Shown: piece by piece, positions 38,919 through 47,801 of the stretch | Position numbering within the stretch: the first letter of the stretch is position 1 | Layout: the number at the start of each line of letters is the position of its first letter | NCBI RefSeq assembly: GCF_014203605.1 | Contig: NZ_JACHJJ010000006.1 | Span: forward strand, 62,001-126,000 | DNA length: 64,000 bases | Source of the DNA: Thiemannella venezuelensis | GTDB lineage: Bacteria > Actinomycetota > Actinomycetes > Streptosporangiales > Streptosporangiaceae | Direction: 5' to 3' | Notes under the pieces: model-generated | Seen by the model: the letters and a program-made list of their open reading frames with translations, nothing else | The model's database searches: none | Told to the model about the DNA's origin: nothing | Program-made: the position numbers and the translations under genes

Positions 38919-40025
38919 TCACCTCTCCGCCAGCCCGGCGGCGAGGACGTTCTTGGCGGCGTTGACGTCGCGGTCGTGAACCGCGCCGCAGGCGCACTCC
39001 CAGCTCCGCACGTCCAGCGGCATTGTGCCTTGCAGGGCGCCGCAGGACGAGCACAGTTTGGAGGAGGGGAACCAGCGGTCGATCACGATCAGTTCCCGGC
39101 CGTACCAGACGGTCTTGTACTCCAGCATCGCCCGCAGCTCCCGCCAGGAGGCGTCGGAGACGGCGCGCGCCAGCGCATGGTTCTTGACCAGGTTGCGGAC
39201 GGTCAGGTCCTCCACGGCGATCACTTGGTTCTCGCGAACGAGCCGGGTGGTGAGCTGGTGCAGGAAGTCGCGGCGCCGGTCGGTGATCCGCGCGTACACG
39301 CGGGCCACCTTCCGCTTCGCCTTGGCCCGGTTGGCCGAGCCTGTCGCTTTGCGGGCGAGGTTGCGCTGGGCCTTGGCCAGGCGGCGGCGGTCGGCCCGTT
39401 CATGCCGGGGGTTGGTGATCTTCTCGCCGGTCGACAGGGTGAGCAGGGAGGTGATCCCGGCGTCCAGGCCGACCGCGGCGTCCACCGGATCGAGGGGCCG
39501 GATGGACTCCTCCACCAGGAGGGACACGAACCAGCGGCCCGCGCTGTCGCGCGACACCGTCACCATGGACGGCTGCGCGCCCTCCGGCAGCGGCCGCGAC
39601 CACACGATGTCCAGGGGCGCGTCCATCTTCGCCAGGGTGAGCGTGCCGTCGCGCCAGCGGAACGCCGAGCGGGTGTACTCCGCCGACGCGCGGGACTTCT
39701 TGCGGGACTTGAACGTCGGGTACTTCGCCCGTTTGGCGAAGAAGTTCGCGAACGCCGCCTGCAGGTGGCGCAGCGCCTGCTGCAGCGGCACGGAGGAGAC
39801 CTCCGACAGGAACTCCAGCCCCTGCTCGCGTTTCCATGCCGTGAGCATCGCCGAGGACTCCACGTAGGAGACGCGGCGGCCCTCGGCCGTGTAGGCGCGC
39901 GAGCGCATGGCCAGGGCCTTGTTGTAGACGTAGCGGGCGCAGCCGAACGTCCGGGCCAGCTCGGAGGCCTGTTCGGGGGTCGGGTGGAAGCGGTATCTGT
40001 AGGCCCGCTTCACGATCTGCGCCAT
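38919..40025 (-). CDS. tnpB: TnpB RNA-guided endonuclease of an IS200/IS605-type element
   Basis: 368 residues from ATG 40023-40025, compact but complete. The N-terminal part (KRAYRYRFHPTPEQASELAR and CARYVYNKALAMR) is the helix-turn-helix/WED start. RuvC residues: Asp188 in VGLDAGI, Glu272 in IAVEDL, Asp351/Asp353 in HDRDVNAAKN. The zinc ribbon is C325-SSC328 and C344-AC346. All catalytic residues are intact, so it should be an active omega-RNA-guided nuclease that cuts sites lacking the element. It is inserted between padR and the ABC transporter, on the opposite strand. Confidence 0.95.
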   Translation of the reverse strand: MAQIVKRAYRYRFHPTPEQASELARTFGCARYVYNKALAMRSRAYTAEGRRVSYVESSAMLTAWKREQGLEFLSEVSSVPLQQALRHLQAAFANFFAKRAKYPTFKSRKKSRASAEYTRSAFRWRDGTLTLAKMDAPLDIVWSRPLPEGAQPSMVTVSRDSAGRWFVSLLVEESIRPLDPVDAAVGLDAGITSLLTLSTGEKITNPRHERADRRRLAKAQRNLARKATGSANRAKAKRKVARVYARITDRRRDFLHQLTTRLVRENQVIAVEDLTVRNLVKNHALARAVSDASWRELRAMLEYKTVWYGRELIVIDRWFPSSKLCSSCGALQGTMPLDVRSWECACGAVHDRDVNAAKNVLAAGLAER

Positions 40026-40144
40026 ACCTCACACGATACCGAGAGATCAGCTAAGAATCTGGCGAATGCTCACATCCAGGCGGCACCATGCCGCCTTTCC
40101 TTCCCACGCCTGAAGGCGGGGGTCTCCATGCTCAAGGAGTTTCG

Positions 40145-40849
40145 ATGAGTTTCGATCCGGTCGTACGGCTCGCGGACGTGACCCGCGTCCACGGCGACGG
40201 CCCGCAGGCCGTACCCGCCCTGAGGGGGGTGAGCATGGAGGTCGCCGCGGGGGAGCTGGTCGCGGTCATGGGACCGTCGGGGTCCGGCAAGTCGACCCTG
40301 CTCAACCTGGCCGGGGGCCTCGACCTGCCCACCTCGGGCGCGGTCGTCGTGGAGGGCACGCCGCTGACCAGCCTCTCGGCGAAGGAACTCGCCGCCCTGC
40401 GCCGCAGGCACGTCGGCTACGTCTTCCAGGACCTCAACCTGATCCCGTCGCTGACCGCCGTGGAGAACGTGATGCTCCCGCGGGAGCTGGACGGGGTCCG
40501 GGCGAGGACGGCCCGGAGCGAGGCCCTGGAGATCCTCGCAGAGGTGGGCCTGGCCGAGCCCGGCCGCTTCCCCGACGAGCTCTCCGGCGGCCAGCGCCAG
40601 CGGGTCGCGATCGCCCGCGCGCTGGCCGGCGAGCGGCGGCTGATCCTGGCCGACGAGCCCACCGGCGCGCTGGACACTCCCACCGGCGACGACATCCTCC
40701 GGCTGCTGCGCGCCCGCTGCGACGCCGGAGCGGCCGTCCTGCTGGTCACCCACGAACCCCGTTACGCCGCCTGGGCCGACCGGGTGGTCTTCCTGCGCGA
40801 CGGTGAGATCACCGACTCCACCGAGGCCGCCCTGGAGAGTGCCCGATGA
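40145..40849 (+). CDS. ABC transporter ATPase (MacB/LolD type)
   Basis: 234 residues from ATG 40145, with AAGGAG six nt upstream. Walker A GPSGSGKS, Q-loop VFQDLNLIPSLTAVENV, signature LSGGQRQRVAIARAL, Walker B LILADEPTGALD and the H-loop TH are complete. It pairs with the FtsX-like permease, whose start overlaps its stop (ATGA). In actinobacteria this pair usually follows a padR repressor directly and acts in export or stress response to peptides or antibiotics. Here a tnpB element separates them, so the pair may now have its own promoter or lie silent. Confidence 0.95.
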   Translation: MSFDPVVRLADVTRVHGDGPQAVPALRGVSMEVAAGELVAVMGPSGSGKSTLLNLAGGLDLPTSGAVVVEGTPLTSLSAKELAALRRRHVGYVFQDLNLIPSLTAVENVMLPRELDGVRARTARSEALEILAEVGLAEPGRFPDELSGGQRQRVAIARALAGERRLILADEPTGALDTPTGDDILRLLRARCDAGAAVLLVTHEPRYAAWADRVVFLRDGEITDSTEAALESAR

Positions 40850-43572
40850 GCGCCGGTGAGGGAGGCCGCCCGACGGACTCGGCGGGGGACCGCCCGGCGG
40901 GTGCGGGGAAGGGTGAGCGTCCGCTCGCAGCCGGGCGATCCCCGCTCGCCGCGCTCCTGGCCGCCCTGCGGATCTCCCGCCGGGACGCCTGGCGGGCCAG
41001 GGGGCGCAGTGCGCTGATCATCGTGATGGTCGCCCTGCCGGTCATGTTCTTCTCCGGCGCCGCGACCTGGACCGCCACCGAGGACGTCGACTCCCGCGAG
41101 GCCCTTCCCTGGAATCTCGGCGCGGCCGACGCGAAGGTGCTCGGGCCGGTGCTCAGCGATCCGGTGCGGCAGAGCGCGGACGGCGCCGTGTGGTTCGACG
41201 AGGACGGCAAAGGCGCGGGCGGGGACTCCGGGGTCACCGGCGGGGGCAGGGAGCCCTCCCGCGAGGAGGTCGCCTCGTTCTTCGCGCCGGGCAGCCGGGC
41301 GGTGCCGGTGCGCGGCGGCTGGAGCGGCTACCGGGACTCCCGCGGCTACCGGGAGGCCGAGGTCAGGGAGATCGACCTGCGCGACCCGATCACCACGGGC
41401 ATGTACCGGCTGGTCTCCGGACGCCTGCCCCGGTCGGCCGGAGAGGTCGCGGCGGCCCCGGGCCTGGATGTGGGCGTGGGCACCAGGCTCACGCTGGACG
41501 GGGTGGGCGCCCCCGTCACCGTGGTGGGCGTCGTCGAGCCGCAGAGCGGTCCCCGGCACGTGCAGATCGTGGCGATGCCCGGCACCGTGCCGGACGGCGC
41601 CCGGCAGCACGGCCACACCGAGTGGCTCGTCGACACCCCCGCACCGGTCTCCTGGCCGCAGGTGCGCGAGCTCAACCGCAAGGGCGTGCTCGTCGCCTCC
41701 CGGGCGGTGATCGACGATCCGCCGCCGCCCGGGGGCATGGAGGACCCGGCCCCCGGCGATCGGCAGGATCCCCGGACGGCGGCGGTGGCCGCGCTCGGCG
41801 TGGCGATGGTCGTGCTGGAGGTCGCGCTGCTGGCCGGTCCGGCGTTCGCGGTCGGCATCCGCCGCCGCCGCAGGGAGCTCGCGCTGCTCGCGGCGCAGGG
41901 CGCCGCCGCCCGGCACCTGCGCTGGATCGTGCTCGCCGACGGGCTCACCCTCGGGTCGGCCGCCTCCGTGCTCGGCTCCCTCCTCGGGGTGGGGATCATG
42001 GCGGTGATCGCCCCCTTCTTCCACCGCGGTCCGTTCGACCTGCCGCTGGGCCAGGTGGCGCTGGTGGCGCTCCTCGGCGTGGTGAGCAGCCTGCTCGCCG
42101 CGCTCGTCCCCGCCGTGCAGGCGGCCAGGACGGACTCGGTCGCCGTGCTGGCCGGCCGGGCCGGCCGGGTCAGGGACCGCAGGGGCCGGCCGGTCGCGGG
42201 CCTGGTGCTGCTGCTGGCCGGCTGCGCGGTGGCCGGCGGCTCGGCGCGGTTCGCCGATGTGCGGGACCCGTCCCCGGACAGGCTCGGACTGCTCGCCGGC
42301 GCCGTCCTGGGCCAGCTCGGCCTGGTCCTCCTGGCGCCGTGGCTGGTCCGCGCCGCGGCCGGCCTCGCCGTACGGCTCCCGCTGCCCTTCCGGCTCGCCG
42401 CCCGCGACGCCGCGCGCAACCGGGGGCGCACGGCCCCCGCGGTGGCCGCCGTCCTGGTGGCCACGGCCGCGTTCACCGCGCTGGGGGTCATCACCTCCAG
42501 TGAGCTGGCCCGGAACAGGGAGCAGTATCTGCCCTCGTACGTCCACGGCACCACGGCCGTGTTCTCGATGTCCTCCGACGTCCGGACCTGGGCCGAGATC
42601 AAACGGGTCGCGGCCGCGGCGCTGCCGGGCGTGCCGCTGGTCGAGGCGGGCAGGCTCGCCGAGCCCGGAGGCCACTCCGTCGACGTGGTGCCCACGACCT
42701 TCGAATGCGCGGAGTACTGCGTGCGGTCCGGCGGCACCCTCGGCGAGTTGCCGGTCGGCGGGGTGGACCTGCTCCGCCACCTCCTGCGCCGCGCCGACCC
42801 GGCGGCCGAGGCCGCGCTCGCCGAGGGCAAGGCGGTGGTCTTCGATCCGGCGGCGGTCCGGGGCGGCACGCTCGCCTTCCGGGACTTCTACGCGGGGAAG
42901 GAGAAGACCCGCACCCTGCCCGCCGTCGTCGTGTCCGGGCGGACGCCGGTGCCGGTGACCGGGGTGCTGCCGGTCGGCTCGGCGGCCGCGCTCGGCCTGG
43001 AGGTCCGCTACGACCACCTGCTCGCCGATCCGGCGGTGTTCCGCGCCTCCCAGGAGGACACCGACCGCCTGCGCGCCGCGGTGGAGGCGGTCTCCTCCTC
43101 GGCCGGCGCGCGGACCGAGAACGGCTTCAACCATGACGAGACCGTCACCCTGCTGGTCTTCGCCGCCATCGCGGGAGTGCTGGCCCTCGGCGGCACGTTC
43201 GCCGCGACCGGCCTGGCCGCCGCCGAGGCCAGGCCGGACCGGGCCACGCTGGCCGCGGTGGGCGCGTCCGCCGGCGTCCAGCGGCTCGTGGTGGCGGGGC
43301 AGGCGGCGTTCATCGCCGGGCTCGGGGTGGCCGCGGGCATCGCGGCCGGGCTGGTCCCCGGCGTCGCCGACGCCCTCGCCGCGTCGGCCCGCGCCGCCTC
43401 CGGCTGGAGGATCGAGATAGGTCCCGGAGGGCACCGGCCCGACGTGAGCGGCGTGGTCGACGTGCCGTGGGCCGCGCTCGGGCTGATGCTGGTGGGCCTG
43501 CCGCTGGTGGCCGCGCTGGTGGCGGCGCTGTTCACCCGGACACGCCTGGTGCTGACCCGCCGGATGACCTGA
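40846..43572 (+). CDS. FtsX-like ABC transporter permease
   Basis: 908 residues, starting in the overlap ATGA with the ATPase gene. The cytosolic N-terminus is followed by TM1 (ALIIVMVALPVMFFSGAAT), a large extracellular domain, then groups of helices around residues 310-420 and 490-540, a second extracellular domain and three C-terminal helices. DAARNRGRTAPAVAAVLVATAAFTAL is the typical start of the second FtsX repeat. It is the permease half of the PadR-linked exporter. Length is typical of two-module permeases. A strong hairpin follows at 43573-43618. Confidence 0.93.
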   Translation: MSAGEGGRPTDSAGDRPAGAGKGERPLAAGRSPLAALLAALRISRRDAWRARGRSALIIVMVALPVMFFSGAATWTATEDVDSREALPWNLGAADAKVLGPVLSDPVRQSADGAVWFDEDGKGAGGDSGVTGGGREPSREEVASFFAPGSRAVPVRGGWSGYRDSRGYREAEVREIDLRDPITTGMYRLVSGRLPRSAGEVAAAPGLDVGVGTRLTLDGVGAPVTVVGVVEPQSGPRHVQIVAMPGTVPDGARQHGHTEWLVDTPAPVSWPQVRELNRKGVLVASRAVIDDPPPPGGMEDPAPGDRQDPRTAAVAALGVAMVVLEVALLAGPAFAVGIRRRRRELALLAAQGAAARHLRWIVLADGLTLGSAASVLGSLLGVGIMAVIAPFFHRGPFDLPLGQVALVALLGVVSSLLAALVPAVQAARTDSVAVLAGRAGRVRDRRGRPVAGLVLLLAGCAVAGGSARFADVRDPSPDRLGLLAGAVLGQLGLVLLAPWLVRAAAGLAVRLPLPFRLAARDAARNRGRTAPAVAAVLVATAAFTALGVITSSELARNREQYLPSYVHGTTAVFSMSSDVRTWAEIKRVAAAALPGVPLVEAGRLAEPGGHSVDVVPTTFECAEYCVRSGGTLGELPVGGVDLLRHLLRRADPAAEAALAEGKAVVFDPAAVRGGTLAFRDFYAGKEKTRTLPAVVVSGRTPVPVTGVLPVGSAAALGLEVRYDHLLADPAVFRASQEDTDRLRAAVEAVSSSAGARTENGFNHDETVTLLVFAAIAGVLALGGTFAATGLAAAEARPDRATLAAVGASAGVQRLVVAGQAAFIAGLGVAAGIAAGLVPGVADALAASARAASGWRIEIGPGGHRPDVSGVVDVPWAALGLMLVGLPLVAALVAALFTRTRLVLTRRMT

Positions 43573-43618
43573 CCGCCGCCCGCGGCCCCCTCCGCGGGAG
43601 GGGGCCGCGGGCGGCGGG
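43573..43618. terminator. Bidirectional GC-rich terminator between the permease and methyltransferase genes
   Basis: A long inverted repeat: CCGCCGCCCGCGGCCCCCTC and its complement GGAGGGGGCCGC-GGGCGGCGG fill the gap between two convergent genes. There is no U-tract on either side. Confidence 0.8.
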
Positions 43619-43636
43619 ACCGCTCCGCGACCGGGG

Positions 43637-44389
43637 CTACGGCAGCGTGATGCGGATCTTGGACTGCTTGTGCGGGAGCTTCTCCCAGTCGTCCATGAAC
43701 CTGGCCGCCAGGCCGTGCCTGGCGGCCAGGTCCAGCAGCGTCTCGGTGCGGTAGTAGAAGTCCTCGCGCAGGACCTGGTGCTCGCGGCCCTCGGTCCGGT
43801 CGAAGGTGAAGTCGAACCAGCCGCCGGGCTTCATGACCCGGCCCACGTGGGCGAAGCACTCGTCGATCACGTGCAGCGGGGAGTGCGAGAAGACGCTGTG
43901 CGCGTGGACCACGTCGAAGTGCCGGTCGGGCAGGAACGCGAAGCGCAGGTCCCGGACCGGGGTCAGGTGGGGGAGCTTCTCGCGCAGGCCGTACTCGGCC
44001 AGGGTGTGCTGGGCGGCGACCAGGATGTCGGGGGAGATGTCCAGGCCGTAGTAGCCGCTCCCGTGGAGATAGTCGATGAACAGCCGGCCGGCGCGCAGGT
44101 TGCCGCAGCCGATCTCCAGCATCCGGTGCTCGGGCCGCAGGCCGTGTCCGACGAGGTAGTCGAACTGCATCTGGCCGAGGGCGAGCCAGCGGGCGTGCGA
44201 CTTGCTGCCGACCGCCGCCTCGGGGCTGCGCGCGGTGTCGGACTTCATCACCGCCCGGTAGTAGCTGACGTGGTCGTCGGTGCGCAGCCGGATCCAGGTG
44301 TCCCTGGCCAGCCGCCGCAGATGGGGGACGATCCGGCCGGGATGCCGTACGGCATAGCGGATCTGGTGGATCGGGTCCGAACGGGTCAT
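43637..44389 (-). CDS. Class I SAM-dependent methyltransferase
   Basis: 250 residues from ATG 44387-44389, preceded by AGGTGA; longer frames upstream lack similarity. The SAM-binding motif I is HRMLEIGCGNLRAGRLFIDYL, then YGLDISPDIL as motif II and HFDVVHAHSVFSHSPLHVIDECF as post-motif, with KPGGWFDFTFDR later. The N-terminal ~60 residues are helical and basic, perhaps for substrate or membrane contact. The substrate is not evident. It converges with the ABC permease and is followed upstream by the SseB-like gene on the same strand (192 nt gap). Confidence 0.87.
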   Translation of the reverse strand: MTRSDPIHQIRYAVRHPGRIVPHLRRLARDTWIRLRTDDHVSYYRAVMKSDTARSPEAAVGSKSHARWLALGQMQFDYLVGHGLRPEHRMLEIGCGNLRAGRLFIDYLHGSGYYGLDISPDILVAAQHTLAEYGLREKLPHLTPVRDLRFAFLPDRHFDVVHAHSVFSHSPLHVIDECFAHVGRVMKPGGWFDFTFDRTEGREHQVLREDFYYRTETLLDLAARHGLAARFMDDWEKLPHKQSKIRITLP

Positions 44390-44581
44390 GTCACCTGGTC
44401 CTCCGTGAGCAGGTACGCCGGGCCCCCGGCGCCGCGGCGAAGACGGCCACCCCGGCGCCGGGCGGGCCCACATCAGGCATGCTCACCCGGATCGGGCCGT
44501 TCCACGGGGGGAACGACCCGATCCAGACCCGCGGATTACCCGGACCATACGTTGCGCCCGGCGGGAGGCCGGACGCCCCGC

Positions 44582-45505
44582 CTAGTCCCGGACGTCCGCG
44601 CAGACCACGTGGGCCCCTATCTCGACCATGCGCTGCTCGCTGCGGGCGTCCGCCACCCGGGCCATGAGGATCGGCGCCTCGCTCGCGGCCAGCTGCGGCA
44701 GCCGGGCGCGCACCCCGCGATGCAGGTCCCGCACCACGTCCTCGGCGGCCGACATGTGCACCTTCACGTGCAGCATGATCCCGGGGGCGCCGGAGGCGGT
44801 CCGGGCCTCGGAGATCCACACGTGGTGGACGAGCGGGAAGTCGGAGAGGAGGTAGCCGATCGCCACGCGGAGCGCGGGCAGGATCGGATGGGTGCACCGC
44901 CGGTAGCCGGGATCGACCATCTGCATCGGCCCCGACAGGTGGGGGCGCGGCGCGGGGATCCACGGCTGGTCGGCGGCCGGGGGCGCCGGGACCCGCAGCG
45001 GAGCCGAGAGCGGGTCCGCGGGAGCCTGCCGGCTCGGTGGGGCCGCGCTCACCGCCCCCGGCGGAGCCGTGCTCATCGCCGAGGTCCGCGAGACGGTGGC
45101 CATCGCCCCGGTCGCGTACGCGGTCGGTGCCGTGCCCGACAGGACCGGCGTGGGGCCGGTCCGGGTCGCGCGCAGGTACCGCTGGAGATCCTCGATCGGC
45201 ACGGCCGCCGCGGCGGGTCCGGCGGCATCGATGACGATCTCCCGAACGCCGGTGACGCGCTGGATGTCGAGGATGGTGTCGGCGTCGCACTCCGACAATG
45301 AATGGCTGCCACGGTGCCGTGCGTAGGTACTGGCCGAGGTGTATCCGAGCAGCACACGCTCACCGGCCTGCGTCGTCCCCAGGACGACGGAGCGGTCCGG
45401 CCGCACGGCGACCAGGAGTCCCCAGTCGGCAAGCGCCGCCAGCAGCCGGTGCGGACCGCCGTGCTGCGCGAGCACGTCGCCGAGAGCGGGGTTCCCGATG
45501 CTCAT
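44582..45505 (-). CDS. SseB-like domain protein with unknown C-terminal domain
   Basis: 307 residues from ATG 45503-45505. The first ~110 residues (LLAALADWGLLVAVRPDRSV, VLLGYTSASTYARHRG, VREIVIDAAGP) resemble the SseB N-terminal domain found in several actinobacterial proteins. A Pro/Ala-rich linker (about 125-190) joins a C-terminal alpha/beta domain (about 195-307: YRRCTHPILPALRVAIGYLL, VKVHMSAAEDVVRDLHRGVR, VEIGAHVVCADVRD). No catalytic residues are recognised. It is divergent from serA. The SseB relation is moderate. Confidence 0.72.
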   Translation of the reverse strand: MSIGNPALGDVLAQHGGPHRLLAALADWGLLVAVRPDRSVVLGTTQAGERVLLGYTSASTYARHRGSHSLSECDADTILDIQRVTGVREIVIDAAGPAAAAVPIEDLQRYLRATRTGPTPVLSGTAPTAYATGAMATVSRTSAMSTAPPGAVSAAPPSRQAPADPLSAPLRVPAPPAADQPWIPAPRPHLSGPMQMVDPGYRRCTHPILPALRVAIGYLLSDFPLVHHVWISEARTASGAPGIMLHVKVHMSAAEDVVRDLHRGVRARLPQLAASEAPILMARVADARSEQRMVEIGAHVVCADVRD

Positions 45506-45860
45506 ATGACGAACGATAGGTAGAGGACCACGGCTTATGAGAGTAATCGCGAAGATTTATGGCTAGCAATACCAAGTTGAAGTTCTGTGCATGAGATTCG
45601 CCGGGAAGGGTACTCCGCAGGGCCGTGACGGGGGCCGGGTTCCCGCCGGATCCACGCGGTGGCGCGGAGGTCTCCGCCGCCGATGGCCGGGCCGGAGGAA
45701 GGCCGCAGGTCACCGGGGTGGTCCGAGTGCGCCGTCTCAGATCATGAGGCGGTGCGGGGAGTTCCCGTCTCGGATCGCGGGACACTCGTGAACGCGTTCA
45801 CAAGCGCCGATAGACTGCGTGAGGTCCGTGCAGCCCTTCCCGTCTCATAAGGAACCACCA
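45506..45860. promoter_or_regulatory. serA upstream region with palindrome GTGAACGCGTTCAC
   Basis: A 355-nt gap without a convincing gene. A perfect 14-bp palindrome GTGAACGCGTTCAC (45788-45801) lies about 60 nt before the serA start, with a TAGACT -10-like box shortly after (near 45812), so a regulator bound here would affect the serA promoter. The SseB-like side (45506-45600) is AT-richer, with TATGAGAGTAATCGCGAAGATTTATGG, consistent with its promoter. Confidence 0.5.
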
Positions 45861-47450
45861 GTGAACAAGCCCGTCGTACTGGTCGCAGAGGAACTCTCCG
45901 AGGCCGGTCTCGCGGTCCTGGGCGCGGACTTCGAGGTCCGCCACACCGACGGCGCCGACCGCGCCCAGTTCCTGCCCGCCCTCGCCGAGGTGGACGCGCT
46001 CATCGTGCGCAGCGCCACCCAGGTCGACGCCGAGGCCATCGCCCACGCGCCCAAGCTCCGCGTCGTCGCCCGCGCCGGCGTCGGCCTGGACAACGTGGAC
46101 GTGGAGGCCGCCACCAAGGCGGGCGTCATGGTCGTCAACGCGCCCACCTCCAACATCACCAGCGCCGCCGAGCACACCGTCGCGCTGATCCTCGCCTCCG
46201 CCCGCAACGTCGCCCAGGCGCACACCGCGCTCAAGGGCGGCGAGTGGAAGCGCTCGAAGTACACCGGCGTGGAGCTCGACGAGAAGGTCGTGGCCATCCT
46301 CGGTCTCGGCAAGATCGGCCAGCTGGTGGCCCAGCGCCTGCAGCCGTTCGGCGTCGAGCTGATCGCCTACGACCCCTACCTGCAGCCGGCCCGCGCCGCG
46401 CAGATGGGCGTGCGCCTGGTCTCGCTGGAGGAGGCCCTGCGCGAGGCCGACTTCATCACCGTGCACCTGCCCAAGTCGAAGGAGACCATCGGTCTCATCG
46501 GCGAGAAGGAACTGCAGATCGTCAAGCCGTCGGTCCGCCTGATCAACGTCGCCCGCGGCGGCATCATCGACGAGAACGCCCTCTACTCCGCGATCAAGGA
46601 GGGCCGGGTCGCCGGAGCCGGCATCGACGTGTTCCCCAAGGAGCCCGTCACCGACAGCCCGCTGTTCGAGCTGGACCAGGTCGTCGTCACCCCGCACCTG
46701 GGCGCCTCCACCCACGAGGCCCAGGAGAAGGCCGGCACCCAGGTCGCGCGGAGCGTGAAGCTCGCACTCGCCGGGGAGTTCGTGCCGGACGCGGTCAACG
46801 TCCAGGGCGGCGCGGTCGCCGAGGACGTCAAGCCGGGCCTGCCGCTGGCCGAGAAGCTCGGCCGGCTGTTCACCGCGCTGGCGGGCGAGGTCGCCACCAA
46901 GCTCGACGTCGAGGTCCGCGGCGAGATCGCCGCCCAGGACGTCCGGGTGCTGGAGCTGGCCGCGCTCAAGGGCGTCTTCACCGACGTGGTCGAGGACTCC
47001 GTCACCTACGTCAACGCCCCGCTCCTGGCCAAGGACCGCGGTGTGACCGTGGAGCTGGTCACCAGCTCCGAGAGCCCCGACTGGCGCAACGTGGTGACCG
47101 TCCGCGGCGTTCTGGCCGACGGCCGCACGGTCTCGGTCTCCGGCACGCTCTCCGGCCCGCGCCAGATCACGAAGATCGTCGAGGTCAACGGCTACGAGAT
47201 GGAGATCGAGCCGACCGACCACCTGTCCTTCTTCACCTACTCCGACCGCCCCGGCATCGTCGGCGTGGTCGGCCGCATCCTCGGCGACCACGGCATCAAC
47301 ATCGCCTCGATGCAGGTGGCCCGGGACGTCAAGGGCGGCAAGGCGCTCATCGCGCTGACCGTCGACACCGCCATCCCGGCGGAGGTCATCGACCAGATCT
47401 CCTCCGAGATCGGCGCCGAGAGCGGCCGCTCGGCGGATCTGGCCGAGTAG
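45861..47450 (+). CDS. serA: D-3-phosphoglycerate dehydrogenase
   Basis: 529 residues from GTG 45861, with AAGGA about nine nt upstream; an in-frame ATG at 45819 is less likely. It makes 3-phosphohydroxypyruvate, first step of serine synthesis. NAD motif ILGLGKIGQLVAQRL, catalytic Arg in NVARGGIIDENAL, Glu in KEPVTDSPLF and His in TPHLGASTHEAQEK. The intervening domain and C-terminal ACT domain (HLSFFTYSDRPGIVGVVGRIL) give the long form typical of actinobacteria, serine-regulated in Mycobacterium. A hairpin terminator follows. Confidence 0.97.
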   Translation: MNKPVVLVAEELSEAGLAVLGADFEVRHTDGADRAQFLPALAEVDALIVRSATQVDAEAIAHAPKLRVVARAGVGLDNVDVEAATKAGVMVVNAPTSNITSAAEHTVALILASARNVAQAHTALKGGEWKRSKYTGVELDEKVVAILGLGKIGQLVAQRLQPFGVELIAYDPYLQPARAAQMGVRLVSLEEALREADFITVHLPKSKETIGLIGEKELQIVKPSVRLINVARGGIIDENALYSAIKEGRVAGAGIDVFPKEPVTDSPLFELDQVVVTPHLGASTHEAQEKAGTQVARSVKLALAGEFVPDAVNVQGGAVAEDVKPGLPLAEKLGRLFTALAGEVATKLDVEVRGEIAAQDVRVLELAALKGVFTDVVEDSVTYVNAPLLAKDRGVTVELVTSSESPDWRNVVTVRGVLADGRTVSVSGTLSGPRQITKIVEVNGYEMEIEPTDHLSFFTYSDRPGIVGVVGRILGDHGINIASMQVARDVKGGKALIALTVDTAIPAEVIDQISSEIGAESGRSADLAE

Positions 47451-47493
47451 CCGGGCGGCCCGGCCGCAGGCCGGGCGCCCCCCGCACCGCACG

Positions 47494-47524
47494 GCCGCCG
47501 CCCCCGCACGGGGGCGGCGGCTGT
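47494..47524 (+). terminator. Terminator after serA
   Basis: GCCGCCGCCCCCG (47494-47506) pairs perfectly with CGGGGGCGGCGGC (47509-47521), followed by TGTCTCATT. It separates serA from the leuB leader region. Confidence 0.8.
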
Positions 47525-47590
47525 CTCATTATGTGGGATGCCGGTACGGCGGGCGAGACGGCACTCCGGAGACGGGGTAACCTGAAGCAA

Positions 47591-47635
47591 ATGCGCCAGG
47601 TTCTCGTACTCATTACCTGCCGCGGCGGGGCCTGA
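47591..47635 (+). CDS. Leader peptide of the leuB region, MRQVLVLITCRGGA
   Basis: A 14-residue ORF 367 nt before leuB. Codons 4-8 read Val-Leu-Val-Leu-Ile, a dense run of branched-chain residues, then the stop leads into hairpins at 47642-47701 and 47729-47758. A TAACCT box ends 10 nt upstream of the ATG. The layout parallels the ilvB and cimA leaders in this window, so it is read as an attenuation leader peptide. The ribosome site is weak, and it may be translated from a leaderless or near-leaderless transcript. Confidence 0.7.
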   Translation: MRQVLVLITCRGGA

Positions 47636-47641
47636 CAGGGC

Positions 47642-47758
47642 AGGCCGGCGACCCGCCGCGGTGCGGTGGCGCGTCGGCCGGTAAGCCCCCGTCGCCGGCC
47701 TGTGACCCGGGCCCGCGACACCAGGTCCGGTCCGGATCCGTCACCGGAGATCCGGACC
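47642..47758 (+). promoter_or_regulatory. Leader hairpins between the leader peptide and leuB, probable attenuator
   Basis: AGGCCGGCGAC (47642-47652) pairs perfectly with GTCGCCGGCCT (47691-47701). Further down GGTCCGGATC (47729-47738) pairs with GATCCGGACC (47749-47758), followed by a C-rich run ACCTCCCCCCCC rather than a U-tract. Position after a Val/Leu/Ile-rich leader ORF suggests control by ribosome position. The absence of U residues makes the terminator step uncertain. Confidence 0.55.
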
Positions 47759-47801
47759 ACCTCCCCCCCCTGCTTCCGTGCGACACGAGACGAGATTCGC
47801 C

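Larger units (their letters stand above)
38800..40130 (-). mobile_element. IS200/IS605-type insertion carrying only tnpB
   Basis: A ~1.33-kb segment between padR and its expected partner genes. The left end (right side in this orientation) has a hairpin GGCGGC-ACCAT-GCCGCC (about 40079-40095) and a stem CGCCTGAAGGCG (40107-40118). The right end has CGGCTGAAGCCG (38811-38822) and CCGACCC-TCAC-GGGTCGG (38830-38847). Both ends share the block CCACG-CTGAAG-CGGGGG, as subterminal hairpins of this IS group do. No Y1 transposase gene (tnpA) is present, so it cannot move by itself. Exact ends cannot be fixed without an empty site. Confidence 0.8.
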
